This document shows positions 42,806 through 51,939 of a stretch of 64,000 nt of DNA, one piece after another (within the stretch, counting starts at the first letter, position 1; the number at the start of each line of letters is the position of its first letter). The notes beneath the pieces are model-generated. The model ran no database searches. It was not told where the DNA came from and was given only the letters and a program-made list of their open reading frames with translations. The position numbers and the translations under genes were made by a program. Location: NCBI GenBank assembly GCA_020848545.1, contig JADLHZ010000142.1, positions 1 through 64,000 on the forward strand, written 5' to 3'. The stretch comes from Deltaproteobacteria bacterium. Lineage in GTDB: Bacteria; Myxococcota; JADLHZ01.

Positions 42806-44800
42806 ATGTGTGGCATCGCCGGCATCGTCAACCTGAGCGCCGACAAGGAACCGGTGACGATCGATCAACTCGGGCGCATGGCCGGAGCGATCGAGCACCG
42901 TGGGCCCGACGAGTTCGGCGTCTACCGTGACGCGCACGCCGGCCTCGCGCACGCGCGGCTGTCGATCATCGATCTCGCCACGGGCCAGCAGCCCTTGTGC
43001 GACGAAGACGACGCCCTGTGGATCGTCTTCAACGGCGAGATCTTCAACTACGTGGAGCTGCGCGAAGAGCTCGTGGCGATGGGCCGGCCGTTCAAGACGA
43101 AGAGCGACACCGAGGTCATCGTGCAGGCGTGGAAGGCCTGGGGCGAGGCCGCGTTCGAGCGCTTCAACGGGCAGTGGGCGGTGGCGCTCTGGGACAGCAA
43201 GGCGAAGCGCTTGATCCTCACGCGCGATCGGCTCGGCGTGCGGCCTTTGTATTACGCCGAGCACGACGGCCGCGTGATCTTCGGCAGCGAGGTGAAGTCG
43301 TTCTTCGCCGGCGTCCCCACCCTGCCGCGCGCGTTGGATCCCGTCGGCATCGATCAGACGTTCACCTTCTGGACGGTGGTGCCGCCGCAGACCGTGTTCC
43401 AAGGCATCAAGGAGCTCGAGCCTGGCCACACGCGCATCTACGAGCATGGAAAACCGGTGCGCGACACCGCGTACTGGACGCCGAAGTATCCGGACGGATC
43501 GAAAGACCGCTTCGAGGGTTCTTTGGAGGAAGCGACCGTCGCGTTGAAGGACGCGTTGGACAAAGCGACGCACCTGCGGATGGTGCGCGCCGACGTTCCC
43601 GTCGGCAGCTACTTGAGTGGCGGCCTCGATTCCTCGCTCGTCGCGGCGCTCGCGAAGAACGCCAAGGGCAGCGGCTTTCAGACCTTCTCACTGCGCTTCG
43701 CCGACGCCGAGTACGACGAGACGAAATATCAGCGCGCGATGGCGACGCGGCTCGGCACCGATCACCACGAGATCGTCGTGTCGCGCAAAGACATCGCCGA
43801 CGTGTTCCCGAAGGTCATCCGCCACACAGAGCGGCCGATCCTGCGGACGGCGCCGGCGCCGCTGATGATGCTCTCGGGCCTGGTGAAGAAGCACGGCATC
43901 AAAGTGGTGCTCACCGGCGAAGGCGCCGACGAGATGCTCGCCGGCTACGATCTCTTTCGCGAAGCGAAGGTGCGGCGCTTCTGGGCGAAGCACCAGACGT
44001 CGACGTGGCGGCCGCGGCTGCTCGAGCGCCTCTATCCGTACATGGCGCGCTCGCCGGTGGCGCAGCAGGCGCTGACGCGGCAGTTCTTCGGCCGCGGCCT
44101 CGAGCGCGCGAAGGATCCCGGTTTTTCGCACGAGCCACGCTGGCACGGCACGGCCGCGTTGAAGCGCTTGTTCTCCGCTGAGCTGCGCGCGGCGGTCGGC
44201 GAGCGCGACGCGGTGAAGGAATTTCTCGCCACGCTGCCGCCGGAGTTTCCGCGCTGGCCGTTCTTGGCGCAGGATCAATACATCGAAGTGCGGACGCTGC
44301 TCTCGGGTTATCTGCTCTCGTCGCAGGGCGATCGCATGCTGATGGCGAGCTCGGTCGAAGGGCGCTTCCCCTTCCTCGACAAGAACGTCATCGCGCTCTC
44401 GAACAGCTTGCCGCCGTCGTACAAGCTGCGCGTGCTCGACGAGAAGCACATCTTGAAGCGCGTCGCGAAGGGCCTGATCACCGACGAGATCTTGCAGCGA
44501 TCGAAGCAGCCGTATCGCGCGCCGGATGCGTTGTCGTTCGTCGGCCCGGATCGCCCAGAGTGGACGAACGAAGTGATGAAGGAGTCGGCGCTGAAAGATG
44601 CAGGCCTCTTCGATCCCAAGGCCGCGCTGCAGCTCTGGAACAAGTGCTTGACGCGCAAAGACGACTCGCAGTTCTCGAACAGCGACAACATGGCCGTCGT
44701 CGGTATCTTGTCGGCGCAGATCCTGTTCGGCGAGCTCGTCGCCAAAGAACCGTCGGTCTCGATTCCGATGCTGAAGACGAAGATCGATCGCCTCGCCTGA
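42806..44800 (+). CDS. asnB: asparagine synthetase B-like glutamine amidotransferase
   Basis: A 664-residue enzyme with an N-terminal class II glutaminase (catalytic Cys2 in MCGIAG, HRGPDEFG, FNGEIFNY) and a C-terminal synthetase with PP-loop SGGLDSS (about 270-276). Classic members amidate aspartate using glutamine-derived ammonia and ATP. Longer members in polysaccharide clusters, including the exosortase-associated amidotransferases, act on other substrates. Here the gene closes a run with a ligase, methyltransferase and carrier protein, so it may amidate the pathway product. The length suits the second group. Confidence 0.92.
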   Translation: MCGIAGIVNLSADKEPVTIDQLGRMAGAIEHRGPDEFGVYRDAHAGLAHARLSIIDLATGQQPLCDEDDALWIVFNGEIFNYVELREELVAMGRPFKTKSDTEVIVQAWKAWGEAAFERFNGQWAVALWDSKAKRLILTRDRLGVRPLYYAEHDGRVIFGSEVKSFFAGVPTLPRALDPVGIDQTFTFWTVVPPQTVFQGIKELEPGHTRIYEHGKPVRDTAYWTPKYPDGSKDRFEGSLEEATVALKDALDKATHLRMVRADVPVGSYLSGGLDSSLVAALAKNAKGSGFQTFSLRFADAEYDETKYQRAMATRLGTDHHEIVVSRKDIADVFPKVIRHTERPILRTAPAPLMMLSGLVKKHGIKVVLTGEGADEMLAGYDLFREAKVRRFWAKHQTSTWRPRLLERLYPYMARSPVAQQALTRQFFGRGLERAKDPGFSHEPRWHGTAALKRLFSAELRAAVGERDAVKEFLATLPPEFPRWPFLAQDQYIEVRTLLSGYLLSSQGDRMLMASSVEGRFPFLDKNVIALSNSLPPSYKLRVLDEKHILKRVAKGLITDEILQRSKQPYRAPDALSFVGPDRPEWTNEVMKESALKDAGLFDPKAALQLWNKCLTRKDDSQFSNSDNMAVVGILSAQILFGELVAKEPSVSIPMLKTKIDRLA

Positions 44801-44853
44801 GCTGCAAACGCCGCCTTCGGCCTGATCCACCCGTCCTCGCTCCTCGCTTGTGC

Positions 44854-44872
44854 GGCGTGGCTCCGCCACGCC
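44854..44872. terminator. GC hairpin after the biosynthetic cluster
   Basis: GGCGTGGC and GCCACGCC pair perfectly around a TCC loop, in a GC-rich gap rich in smaller inverted repeats, for example around 44810. There is no T-run. It may be a Rho-type or REP-like stem between the asparagine synthetase gene and the next membrane-protein gene. Confidence 0.4.
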
Positions 44873-44939
44873 TCCGCGTTCGTCGCTGTGGGCGGGCGCC
44901 TCAGGCTCGAAATCGACGTTTTCGCCCCAAGAAAAGGCT

Positions 44940-46364
44940 ATGACAACTTCAATGTTCGGAATGGGTGTGAAGCTCGCGCTGCTCGCGACGATCGCGTTCG
45001 TCGCGCAGCTCATCGCGCTGCTCTCGACGCCCGAGCCCATCGGCTTCGACGGCTACTACTACGTGGTGCAAGCCGAGACGTGGCTCGCGACCGGCCACCT
45101 GCACGCGCCGGACGCGAGCTGGGTGCTGCGCTTCATCGCGATCGTCGCGTGGCTGGCGAAGGGCGCGATCGTCGGCACGAAGATCGCCGCCGCGCTGCTC
45201 GCCGCGCTGACCGTTCCCGCCGCTGCCTTCTGCGCGTCGGCTGCGTCACCGACGCGCGACCGGCACGCGGCGATCATCATCGCTGCAGGGTGGGCCACGC
45301 TCTCGCCGGCGATCGCGCACCTCGCTGGCGAGTATCCGAAGAACCTCGGCGCTGTGCCCCCGTTGCTCTTTTGCGCCGGCGCGATCCTCGCGTGCGCCCG
45401 CGATCGCCGGTGGATTCTCCCCGCGATCGTCGCCGCTGCGATCGCCGCCACCGCGCACAAGACTGCCGCCGTCTTCGTCGCGCTCATTGCCCTCGAGATC
45501 GCGCTCGTGCGCCTGCGCCGCGCTTGGATCGCGATCGCCGCCGGTGCGCTCGTATTCGCGATTGCGTCTGCGCTCGCCGCGAATCTCTTGCACCCGAGCG
45601 ACCTCGCGCGCGTCACCAGCCAACTCGATCCCTCGCTGTGGCCGCCGCCGCCCTTTCGCTACTTCGTCGCGCGCCCGGTGACGTTCGTCGAAGCGATCGA
45701 GCTGTGCTTGCCGTGGTTGGCGCTCGTCTTCGCCGCAGTCTGCGCGCTGCGCCGCCAGCAACCGCCGCCGTTCGTCCTCGTCGCGCTCGCGGCGGTGCTG
45801 CCGATCTGGAGGACCGACGCGGTCGACCTCGGCTTTCGTGTGGCGCTCTTTTCGCCCATGCTCATCGCGCCGCTGCTGATCGCCACGCAGCGCGCGCGGC
45901 CGTTCTTCGTGAACCTCGCGCCCTTTGCCGCGGTGCTCGCGCTGCCGATCGCGCTCGCGGTGCGCGGCGACGACGTGACGCCACCCAACGCCACCTATCG
46001 CAAGGTGATCGCGGCGATCCCGCGGCCCTTGCCCGAGCTGCTGATCGTCCACACCGGCTTCAACTTCCTCTACCACCACGAGACCGGTCACGAGGCGATG
46101 GCCTGGGCGCCCGAACCAGACCTCGACGCGACCCACATTTTTCGCCTGGTCCACGGCGTTCGCCCGAACGAGTGGAGCGCGTATCTGCCCGCCGGCGCAC
46201 CGCCGCCGGTGTCCTTACCTGCCGGGTATTCGTATTGGCGCGAGGATCACTACCAGGGCTTCGTCGCCCACGTGCACGACAACAGCGAGCTCGAAGAGCG
46301 CTTGCAGAATGAGCGGAACCCGCACGCGGTGCGCCCGCAGTTCTTGCAGCGAAATCACCGTTGA
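44940..46364 (+). CDS. polytopic membrane protein, possibly GT-C-like
   Basis: A 474-residue protein with about nine to ten hydrophobic segments and a soluble C-terminal tail of about 100 residues. After the first helix, the loop FDGYYYVVQAETWLATGHL resembles the first periplasmic loop of GT-C glycosyltransferases, which use lipid-linked sugars. No confident match otherwise. The ATG at 44940 follows an AAAAGG ribosome site. It lies after the amidotransferase gene, so it could transfer or export the product, but the hairpin between them may separate the transcripts. Confidence 0.7.
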   Translation: MTTSMFGMGVKLALLATIAFVAQLIALLSTPEPIGFDGYYYVVQAETWLATGHLHAPDASWVLRFIAIVAWLAKGAIVGTKIAAALLAALTVPAAAFCASAASPTRDRHAAIIIAAGWATLSPAIAHLAGEYPKNLGAVPPLLFCAGAILACARDRRWILPAIVAAAIAATAHKTAAVFVALIALEIALVRLRRAWIAIAAGALVFAIASALAANLLHPSDLARVTSQLDPSLWPPPPFRYFVARPVTFVEAIELCLPWLALVFAAVCALRRQQPPPFVLVALAAVLPIWRTDAVDLGFRVALFSPMLIAPLLIATQRARPFFVNLAPFAAVLALPIALAVRGDDVTPPNATYRKVIAAIPRPLPELLIVHTGFNFLYHHETGHEAMAWAPEPDLDATHIFRLVHGVRPNEWSAYLPAGAPPPVSLPAGYSYWREDHYQGFVAHVHDNSELEERLQNERNPHAVRPQFLQRNHR

Positions 46365-46397
46365 AACCCGAGGATTCCTCGTTCTTGGGATAATGAG

Positions 46398-49262
46398 ATG
46401 CGATCGACGAACCCCTCCAAACACGCTAGACTTTCCTCTGTGCGTCTGTCCCGCGCCGCCCTGACATTTCCGTTGCTGCTCAGCGCGTCGCTCACCAGCT
46501 GTCTCGACTTTTCGCCGCCGCTGTTCAGCGACCCGCCGCTGCTCAGCGTGCCGACGGTGCGAGCCACGGCGCCCGCCGACTCGGCGACGGCCGTCGTGAT
46601 CAATGCCACGCTGACGATCGTCTTCTCGCAAGCGATGGACACCGGGCGCGTGGAGCTGACGGTGACCCCGGTGGCGGCGCTCGGTCTCGCGACGTGGTCG
46701 CAAGACGACGAGCGCGCCGACCTCGCGTTCACGGCGCAGCTTGCCTACGCGACGACGTACGCCGTGACCGTCACGGGGCGGGACGCTGCCGGGACGCCGC
46801 TCGCACCCTACACCTTCTCGTTCACCACGCGTGACGCGCCGAGCGTGGCCATCGCGATGCCGTCGGCCACGCAAAGCTCGCTGACGACACCGTCGACGCC
46901 GCTCGCCACCGGCACCGATCAAGCGCTCGTCACCTTCCGCTGCCGCGACACGAACGGCGACGCCTGCATGTCGGGGATCGCCGTCGCGATCACGTCGACT
47001 GACGGCGCCGACGTGATCTTGCCGGCGAGCGGCATCACGAACAGCAGCGGGGATTTCGCGTTCACGATCACGTCGACACACCCGGGCGGGCGCACGATCA
47101 CCGCCTCGTTCGCCGGCCTCGTCGTGACGATGCCGCTGGCGTTCTCCGTCGGCCCACCCGCGCAGCTCGTTTTCACCGCCTCGCCGATGGGCGGCGCGGC
47201 GACGCTCGACGTGCTCAGCACGGTGACGGTGGAGCTGCGCGACGCCGGAGGAAACAAGACGAACGTCAACGGCGCCGCAGTCACACTCGGGCTGAACACG
47301 CCGGGCACGCTCGGCGGTGCGACGACGCAGGGGAGCGTCAACGGCGTCGCCACCTTCGACGACCTGACCGTCGATCGCGCCCACGCGGCGCACACGCTGC
47401 AGGCGATCTCGGGAGGAACGCCGTCCGCGGTCAGCGCGAGCTTCGATCTCGTGGCGTGGCGGCGCTCGACGAACACCTTTCGCAGCGACCAGGGCTTCAG
47501 CAGGATCGCGTGGCAGCCGAGCAGCACGACGCTGTACGCGTCGTCATCCGGACGCGTGTTTCGCAGCGACGACGAAGGCGTGTCGTTCGTCTCGCGTTCG
47601 ACCGGCCTACCCGGCGGCGCCATCTGCGCGCTCGCGATGGAAGCCGGGTCGACGAGCATCGTCTACGCCGGCACGATGACCGCGGGCCTGTGGAAGACGA
47701 CGGACGGCGGGCAAAATTGGAGCTCGGTTGGCGGGTTCGGCACGAACGTGGTTTGCGCGATCGTCTCGCCGGCCCCGAATGTGGTCGTCGTCGGCGCCGG
47801 CGCAATGATCGGCGGCTTTGGCTCCGGCGCGCACAAGAGCGTCGACGGCGGCGCGATCTTCACGCCGGGGACCGGCACCATCTCGACCCGCACCGTGCAA
47901 GACATCGCGACCAACGACGGCGTCACCTACTACGCCGCGACGCTCGGCGGCGGCATCTACAAGAGCACCGACAGCGGCGGCGCCTGGGTGACCGTGAACC
48001 TCGGCCTCGGCTCGCTGAATCAGAAGCGCGTCGCCGTGCATCCGACGCTTGCGGACACCGTCTACTGCGCGAGTGACGACGGCCAATTCGCGAAGTCGAC
48101 GAACGGCGGCACCGGCTGGTCGGCGATGACCAACGACAACATGAGCGGCGTCTCCCGTATCCGTACCAGCGCGTCAGCGGTGTGGATCGCCGGAGACGGC
48201 GTCGCGCGCGCCACGCATGCGGTCACGGTGTTCAGCGCGAAGTCGACCGATCTCTACGACGCCGGGGACATGAGCGATCTCGCCGAGATGCCAGGAAACG
48301 AAGCGAAGATCTTCGCCCTCACCTCGAGCGTCCTCGAGCGCTCGACCAACGCCGGCACGACTTGGGTGCCGATCGCCTCTCCCGAGCTCGATGCCGGCCT
48401 GCTCAAAGTCCACGCGTACCGAAACGGCGGCACCGACATGCTGATCGTGCACTCGCTCGGCAACATTCGGCGCAGCATGACCGGCTTCGACGGGCCGTGG
48501 TTGTCGATGAACCTCGCCATCCCGGGGTTCATCTATAGTCTCGCTGGCGCGACGACGGCGCCCTGGATCACCGGGCCGACGGGCGCGCTCAAGTGGGACG
48601 AAGCGGCGACGCCCAACAAGTTCGTCACCGCCACGAGCGCCGAGCCGCTCGATCGCATCACCTATGACGGCATGAGCGAGTTCGTCGCGTCGGCGTCGAG
48701 CACGAACAAGGTGGCGTTCGCCAACGCGACCGGCTCGTCGTTCACCACAATCGCCAACAACCCGCCGGCGGCGGACGGCATCGCCGCGCGCGGCAACGAC
48801 TACGTGGCGTGGAGCTCGACGGCGATCTATCGCCACCTCAACGGAGGCGCGTCGACAGCGTGGACGACGGAGCTCTCCGGCGCGGCCAACATCAAGGAGG
48901 TGGTGTTCGCCAGCAACTCGGTCTTGTACGCAGCCGCCGGGGTGAGCGGCGTCTGGGTCTCGGTCGACACCGGCGACAGTTGGACGCTGCGCGCGAACGG
49001 CCTCGGCGGCCACAACATCGCGCACGTCGTCGCGAACGCCTCGAGCCCAAGCGTGGCGTACGCAGCCACGGACGACTCCGCGGGCATCTACAAGACTGAC
49101 GACAGCGGTCTCAATTGGCGACCGATCAACACGGGCATCGGCCTCAGTCGTATTTCGTCGCTCGCGATCGACACGCTCTCGGCCAACATCCTTTACGCCG
49201 TCGTGTATACGAGCGGTCAGGTGACGCCGGGGCTCTATCGCTCTCGTTCCGGCGGAGAATAG
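46398..49262 (+). CDS. lipoprotein with Ig-like domains and a YCF48/sialidase-like propeller
   Basis: A 954-residue protein. The lipobox is SLTSC (Cys35, or Cys21 if the GTG at 46440 is the start, which gives a more normal leader). Residues about 50-150 form an Ig-like domain with the pattern found in SbsA-type Ig proteins (AMDTGRVELTVTP). Two Ig-like modules follow to about residue 350. The remainder is a repetitive propeller with repeats such as GLWKTTDGGQNWSSVG, GIYKSTDSGGAWVTV and GVWVSVDTGDSWTL. These mark the photosystem-stability-factor/sortilin-like propellers. It is one of four large propeller lipoproteins here. It ends 21 bases from the convergent small-protein gene. Confidence 0.82.
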   Translation: MRSTNPSKHARLSSVRLSRAALTFPLLLSASLTSCLDFSPPLFSDPPLLSVPTVRATAPADSATAVVINATLTIVFSQAMDTGRVELTVTPVAALGLATWSQDDERADLAFTAQLAYATTYAVTVTGRDAAGTPLAPYTFSFTTRDAPSVAIAMPSATQSSLTTPSTPLATGTDQALVTFRCRDTNGDACMSGIAVAITSTDGADVILPASGITNSSGDFAFTITSTHPGGRTITASFAGLVVTMPLAFSVGPPAQLVFTASPMGGAATLDVLSTVTVELRDAGGNKTNVNGAAVTLGLNTPGTLGGATTQGSVNGVATFDDLTVDRAHAAHTLQAISGGTPSAVSASFDLVAWRRSTNTFRSDQGFSRIAWQPSSTTLYASSSGRVFRSDDEGVSFVSRSTGLPGGAICALAMEAGSTSIVYAGTMTAGLWKTTDGGQNWSSVGGFGTNVVCAIVSPAPNVVVVGAGAMIGGFGSGAHKSVDGGAIFTPGTGTISTRTVQDIATNDGVTYYAATLGGGIYKSTDSGGAWVTVNLGLGSLNQKRVAVHPTLADTVYCASDDGQFAKSTNGGTGWSAMTNDNMSGVSRIRTSASAVWIAGDGVARATHAVTVFSAKSTDLYDAGDMSDLAEMPGNEAKIFALTSSVLERSTNAGTTWVPIASPELDAGLLKVHAYRNGGTDMLIVHSLGNIRRSMTGFDGPWLSMNLAIPGFIYSLAGATTAPWITGPTGALKWDEAATPNKFVTATSAEPLDRITYDGMSEFVASASSTNKVAFANATGSSFTTIANNPPAADGIAARGNDYVAWSSTAIYRHLNGGASTAWTTELSGAANIKEVVFASNSVLYAAAGVSGVWVSVDTGDSWTLRANGLGGHNIAHVVANASSPSVAYAATDDSAGIYKTDDSGLNWRPINTGIGLSRISSLAIDTLSANILYAVVYTSGQVTPGLYRSRSGGE

Positions 49263-49283
49263 GTCGCTCGCGCGACCAACTTT

Positions 49284-49565
49284 TCACGGCGAGCGAGCGC
49301 GTGCCGTCGCCACGGTGACGACGGGCTTCTTCATCGTGCCGCCGACGAGCGCGTCGAGCTCGCTCAAGGCGTCCCAGAACTTCTCGCTGCCGACGATGCC
49401 TTCTCGCTGCACGTTCTTCACGAGCGCCGCCACCGCGTCACGCACCGGCTCGAGCGCCGCGACCGCCGCCGCCCGCGGATCGGGATTGACGAGCGCATCC
49501 GACAGCGCGTTCTCACGTCGAGCTCGATCAGCCAGCGCTTGCAGCAGGTATTGCTTGGTGGACAT
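49284..49565 (-). CDS. small helical protein behind a LexA-like box
   Basis: A 93-residue, highly charged, predicted helical protein with no motif I recognise and no signal peptide. The ATG at 49565 follows AAGGTGG at about 8 bases. Its promoter region holds a palindrome that matches the myxobacterial LexA consensus closely (49581-49597). That would make it an SOS-induced gene, perhaps a regulator of division, repair or a toxin-antitoxin function. It is 54 bases downstream of the glycan-binding-protein gene on the same strand. Confidence 0.65.
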   Translation of the reverse strand: MSTKQYLLQALADRARRENALSDALVNPDPRAAAVAALEPVRDAVAALVKNVQREGIVGSEKFWDALSELDALVGGTMKKPVVTVATARARSP

Positions 49566-49580
49566 AGACCGCCACCTTAA

Positions 49581-49597
49581 CTGAACATTCGTTCAGA
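49581..49597 (-). promoter_or_regulatory. LexA-like box before the small protein gene
   Basis: CTGAACATTCGTTCAG is a perfect 6-bp palindrome with a 4-base centre. It matches the Myxococcus-type LexA consensus at 16 of 17 positions. On the minus strand it fills the spacer between a possible -35 (TTGATC) and a weak -10 (TTAAGG), where a repressor would block polymerase. Confidence 0.6.
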
Positions 49598-49619
49598 GAT
49601 CAAATTTTCGATCGGCGCG

Positions 49620-51023
49620 CTACTTCGCGACGAAGAAGTCGTTGAACACCGGCCCCGAGATGAACACGATCTTCTCCTTCGCCAAGCCCGCCCGGCCACG
49701 TTCGTTGCCGCACGCGAGAAACGCCTCGCCGCCCGGCGCCTTCCACGTCTCGACGAGCGCAGCGTAGGCGGCGTCGCTCATCGATGCGAAATCGTAGAGC
49801 TTGTGCTTGCCGCCGATGATGCCGACGGTCTCCTTCTTCGAGCTCTTACCGTAGGCGCGAAAGGTCGCGCGCGAGAGGTACTGCTTGGCATAGAGATCGA
49901 AGACGAGGGCGCCATCCTTTGCCGCGCTCTTTTCGGGGGACGGCACCCACGCGCCTTCGATCACGCGTTTCACCGAGCGCTCGGTCGTGGCGTCGACGGC
50001 CTCGTCTTCGGTGAAGTCGGCGATGAACGACGCGTTGCTGCGCAGCTTCAGCGAGCCGCTGTTGGCCGAGCACATGGTGGTGAGCGGCGCGTCGAGCACG
50101 GCGTTCGCGGGCGTCGCTTTGTGCGCGGCGATGAACTGCTTCTGCTTCTCTTCGCGATAGCTCGACGCCGGCATGAACGGCCCGGTCGCGTCGAAGAAGC
50201 GCAGCTCGCTCAGCACGAGGTCTTTGTACTTCTTGCCCGGGTACACGGCGTCGACGGTGATCTTGAGCGTCTTCCCTACGATCGGCGGATCGAGCGCGAG
50301 CTTCTGCGGCCCGCTCTTGTCGGCGAGCTGTAGCGTGATTTGCCCCCCGTCGCCGCTCACCGTCACCGTCTTCGCGCGCGCGTTCTTCGCGAAGTGATCG
50401 TCCGAGCGTTGATAGCCGTTCCACACTTCCACCGCGCTCACGGTCTGCGCGGCGTCGAAGCGCACGGTGACGCTCTCCTTCTCGCCGCTCGACGGAGCGC
50501 CCTCGGCCCAGCCGAAGTCGAGGCGTCCGTCGAAGAGGAAGCTCGGATGAAATGCTTCGGCCGGCGCGAGCGTGCTCGACGCGTCGAACGAGGCCGCGAC
50601 CGTGCGCGGCGGCGCCACCGCGAGCGCAGCGCCGCCTTGGGTGAAGCGCACTTCGCCGACGCAGAAGCTGTCCGACATGATCTGCAGGAACACGGTGCGC
50701 ACCGGCTGATCGCCGCACGACGCTTCGAGCACCTTGGTGCCAGCCGCCGTGCGATACGAGCCGTCGCAGTAGACGAGCGCGCTGCCGCCGCCTTGGCACG
50801 GCGTGATCGCAACCTTGTCGATCTTCGTCGGCTCTTCGAACGCGAAGGTGACGCCCTCCTTCGTCGCGCGGCCCGGCGGCTGCCAACCCTTCGTGTCGTC
50901 GCCGTCGAGCACGCGTTCGACGCCGGCGCCCGAGGTGGCGACGAGCCCCCGCAGGCGCACGGGATCGGCGGCAGCGCTCAACGTCCACAAGGTGAAGGCA
51001 AAGAAGCAGCAGGTGCGTGTCAT
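49620..51023 (-). CDS. exported protein with NADase-type glycan-binding domain
   Basis: A 467-residue protein with a signal peptide (FFAFTLWTLSAAA). Residues about 145-230 match the discoidin-like NADase-type glycan-binding domain: SSTLAPAEAFHPSFLFDG, GWAEG, then NGYQRSDDHFAKNARAKTV. The first domain (about 25-125) is another beta sandwich with disulfide-type cysteines, and the C-terminal 200 residues are unassigned. It probably binds a glycan at the cell surface. It overlaps the VanW-like gene by ATGA, which suggests joint action at the envelope. Confidence 0.78.
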   Translation of the reverse strand: MTRTCCFFAFTLWTLSAAADPVRLRGLVATSGAGVERVLDGDDTKGWQPPGRATKEGVTFAFEEPTKIDKVAITPCQGGGSALVYCDGSYRTAAGTKVLEASCGDQPVRTVFLQIMSDSFCVGEVRFTQGGAALAVAPPRTVAASFDASSTLAPAEAFHPSFLFDGRLDFGWAEGAPSSGEKESVTVRFDAAQTVSAVEVWNGYQRSDDHFAKNARAKTVTVSGDGGQITLQLADKSGPQKLALDPPIVGKTLKITVDAVYPGKKYKDLVLSELRFFDATGPFMPASSYREEKQKQFIAAHKATPANAVLDAPLTTMCSANSGSLKLRSNASFIADFTEDEAVDATTERSVKRVIEGAWVPSPEKSAAKDGALVFDLYAKQYLSRATFRAYGKSSKKETVGIIGGKHKLYDFASMSDAAYAALVETWKAPGGEAFLACGNERGRAGLAKEKIVFISGPVFNDFFVAK

Positions 51024-51826
51024 GAAGCGGCCTCGAGCAGAGCAGTTGGCGGATCGATCGCCGGCTCATAGCAGAGCCGCGCAGAGTTTTCGCAGAGCAG
51101 CGCGACGGCGATCGTCCGGCCCTCGCCATCGAGCGTGGCCCGTTCGAGGCGGTTGAAGCGCCACCACGCGTCGCCAACGCGCTCGATGCGGGCGTCGCGC
51201 TCGACCAGCGCGTAGCGATGCGCAGGCAGCTCAGCGCCCGTCACCGCGCCACGCAAGCGGCCGGCGTTCACCGAGAACGCGAGCGAGACAGCGAACGCAT
51301 GCGGATTCTTCAGCACGAGATCGCGCAGCGGAAACAACACTGTCGCCCCGGCGCCGAAGGGCACGTCGCGCCCGTCGTCGGGAAAGAGATCGAAGGAGTG
51401 CCGGTGTCGCTCGACGACGTCGAGGCCGGCGTGCACCGCGAGCCAGTAGAGCAGGTTCGACGCTTGGCAAACGCCGCCGCCGACGCCGAGATCGAGCGCG
51501 CCGTTTCTGAGCTCGGGCCCGGCACGAAAGCCGCGCGACGCCAGCGGCGGCCCGATCGTGCGGTGCCACGAAAAGGTGCCGCCGGCTGGGATGACGATGC
51601 CGTCGAGCAGACCTGAGACGCGCGCCACGTTGTGCTCTTTGGCGCGCTGCACGGCCTCGGCGTAGACGGCCTTCTCGCGTCTGAGCGGCGAGGCGCGCTC
51701 GCAGATCGTGTGTTCGAAGCCGCCGGCGATGCGCGGCGGCGGCGCGCGGAAGAACCAGGCGATCGTCGCAGGGATGCGGCGAAGCGCGAGGCGAAGCGAG
51801 ACTGGAAGGAACGCACGCAGCGACAT
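51020..51826 (-). CDS. VanW-like protein
   Basis: A 268-residue protein with the VanW family core: the conserved stretch IVIPAGGTFSWHRTIGPP, then GPELRNGALDLGVGGGVCQASNLLYW and HRHSFD. VanW accompanies some vancomycin-resistance operons, and its biochemical role remains unclear; a cell-wall binding or peptidoglycan-related role is often proposed. The N-terminus has only a weak hydrophobic stretch. The frame is open upstream to 52507, but the family start fits the ATG at 51826. Coupled to the glycan-binding gene; no other van genes are present, so resistance is not implied. Confidence 0.85.
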   Translation of the reverse strand: MSLRAFLPVSLRLALRRIPATIAWFFRAPPPRIAGGFEHTICERASPLRREKAVYAEAVQRAKEHNVARVSGLLDGIVIPAGGTFSWHRTIGPPLASRGFRAGPELRNGALDLGVGGGVCQASNLLYWLAVHAGLDVVERHRHSFDLFPDDGRDVPFGAGATVLFPLRDLVLKNPHAFAVSLAFSVNAGRLRGAVTGAELPAHRYALVERDARIERVGDAWWRFNRLERATLDGEGRTIAVALLCENSARLCYEPAIDPPTALLEAAS

Positions 51827-51869
51827 CGAGGCGGCGAGACTAGTGGAAGGTCGAGGCGGGCACAACAAA

Positions 51870-51898
51870 GTGCACGAGGAGCGACGGCCCTCGTGCAC
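51870..51898. promoter_or_regulatory. 10-bp inverted repeat in a divergent promoter gap
   Basis: GTGCACGAGG and CCTCGTGCAC flank a 9-base loop between the VanW and membrane-peptidase genes. A third GTGCAC lies at 51917-51922 just before TATAGA, a possible -10 box 11 bases upstream of the ATG at 51940. The sites could be operators for a shared regulator. Confidence 0.45.
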
Positions 51899-51939
51899 CT
51901 GTCTTCGTGGCGCGCTGTGCACTATAGATCGCCCCCGCC

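Noticed and set aside
51020-51826. Vancomycin-resistance gene set
   Set aside because: Only a VanW-like gene is present; no vanH, vanA/B, vanX or two-component genes are in the window.
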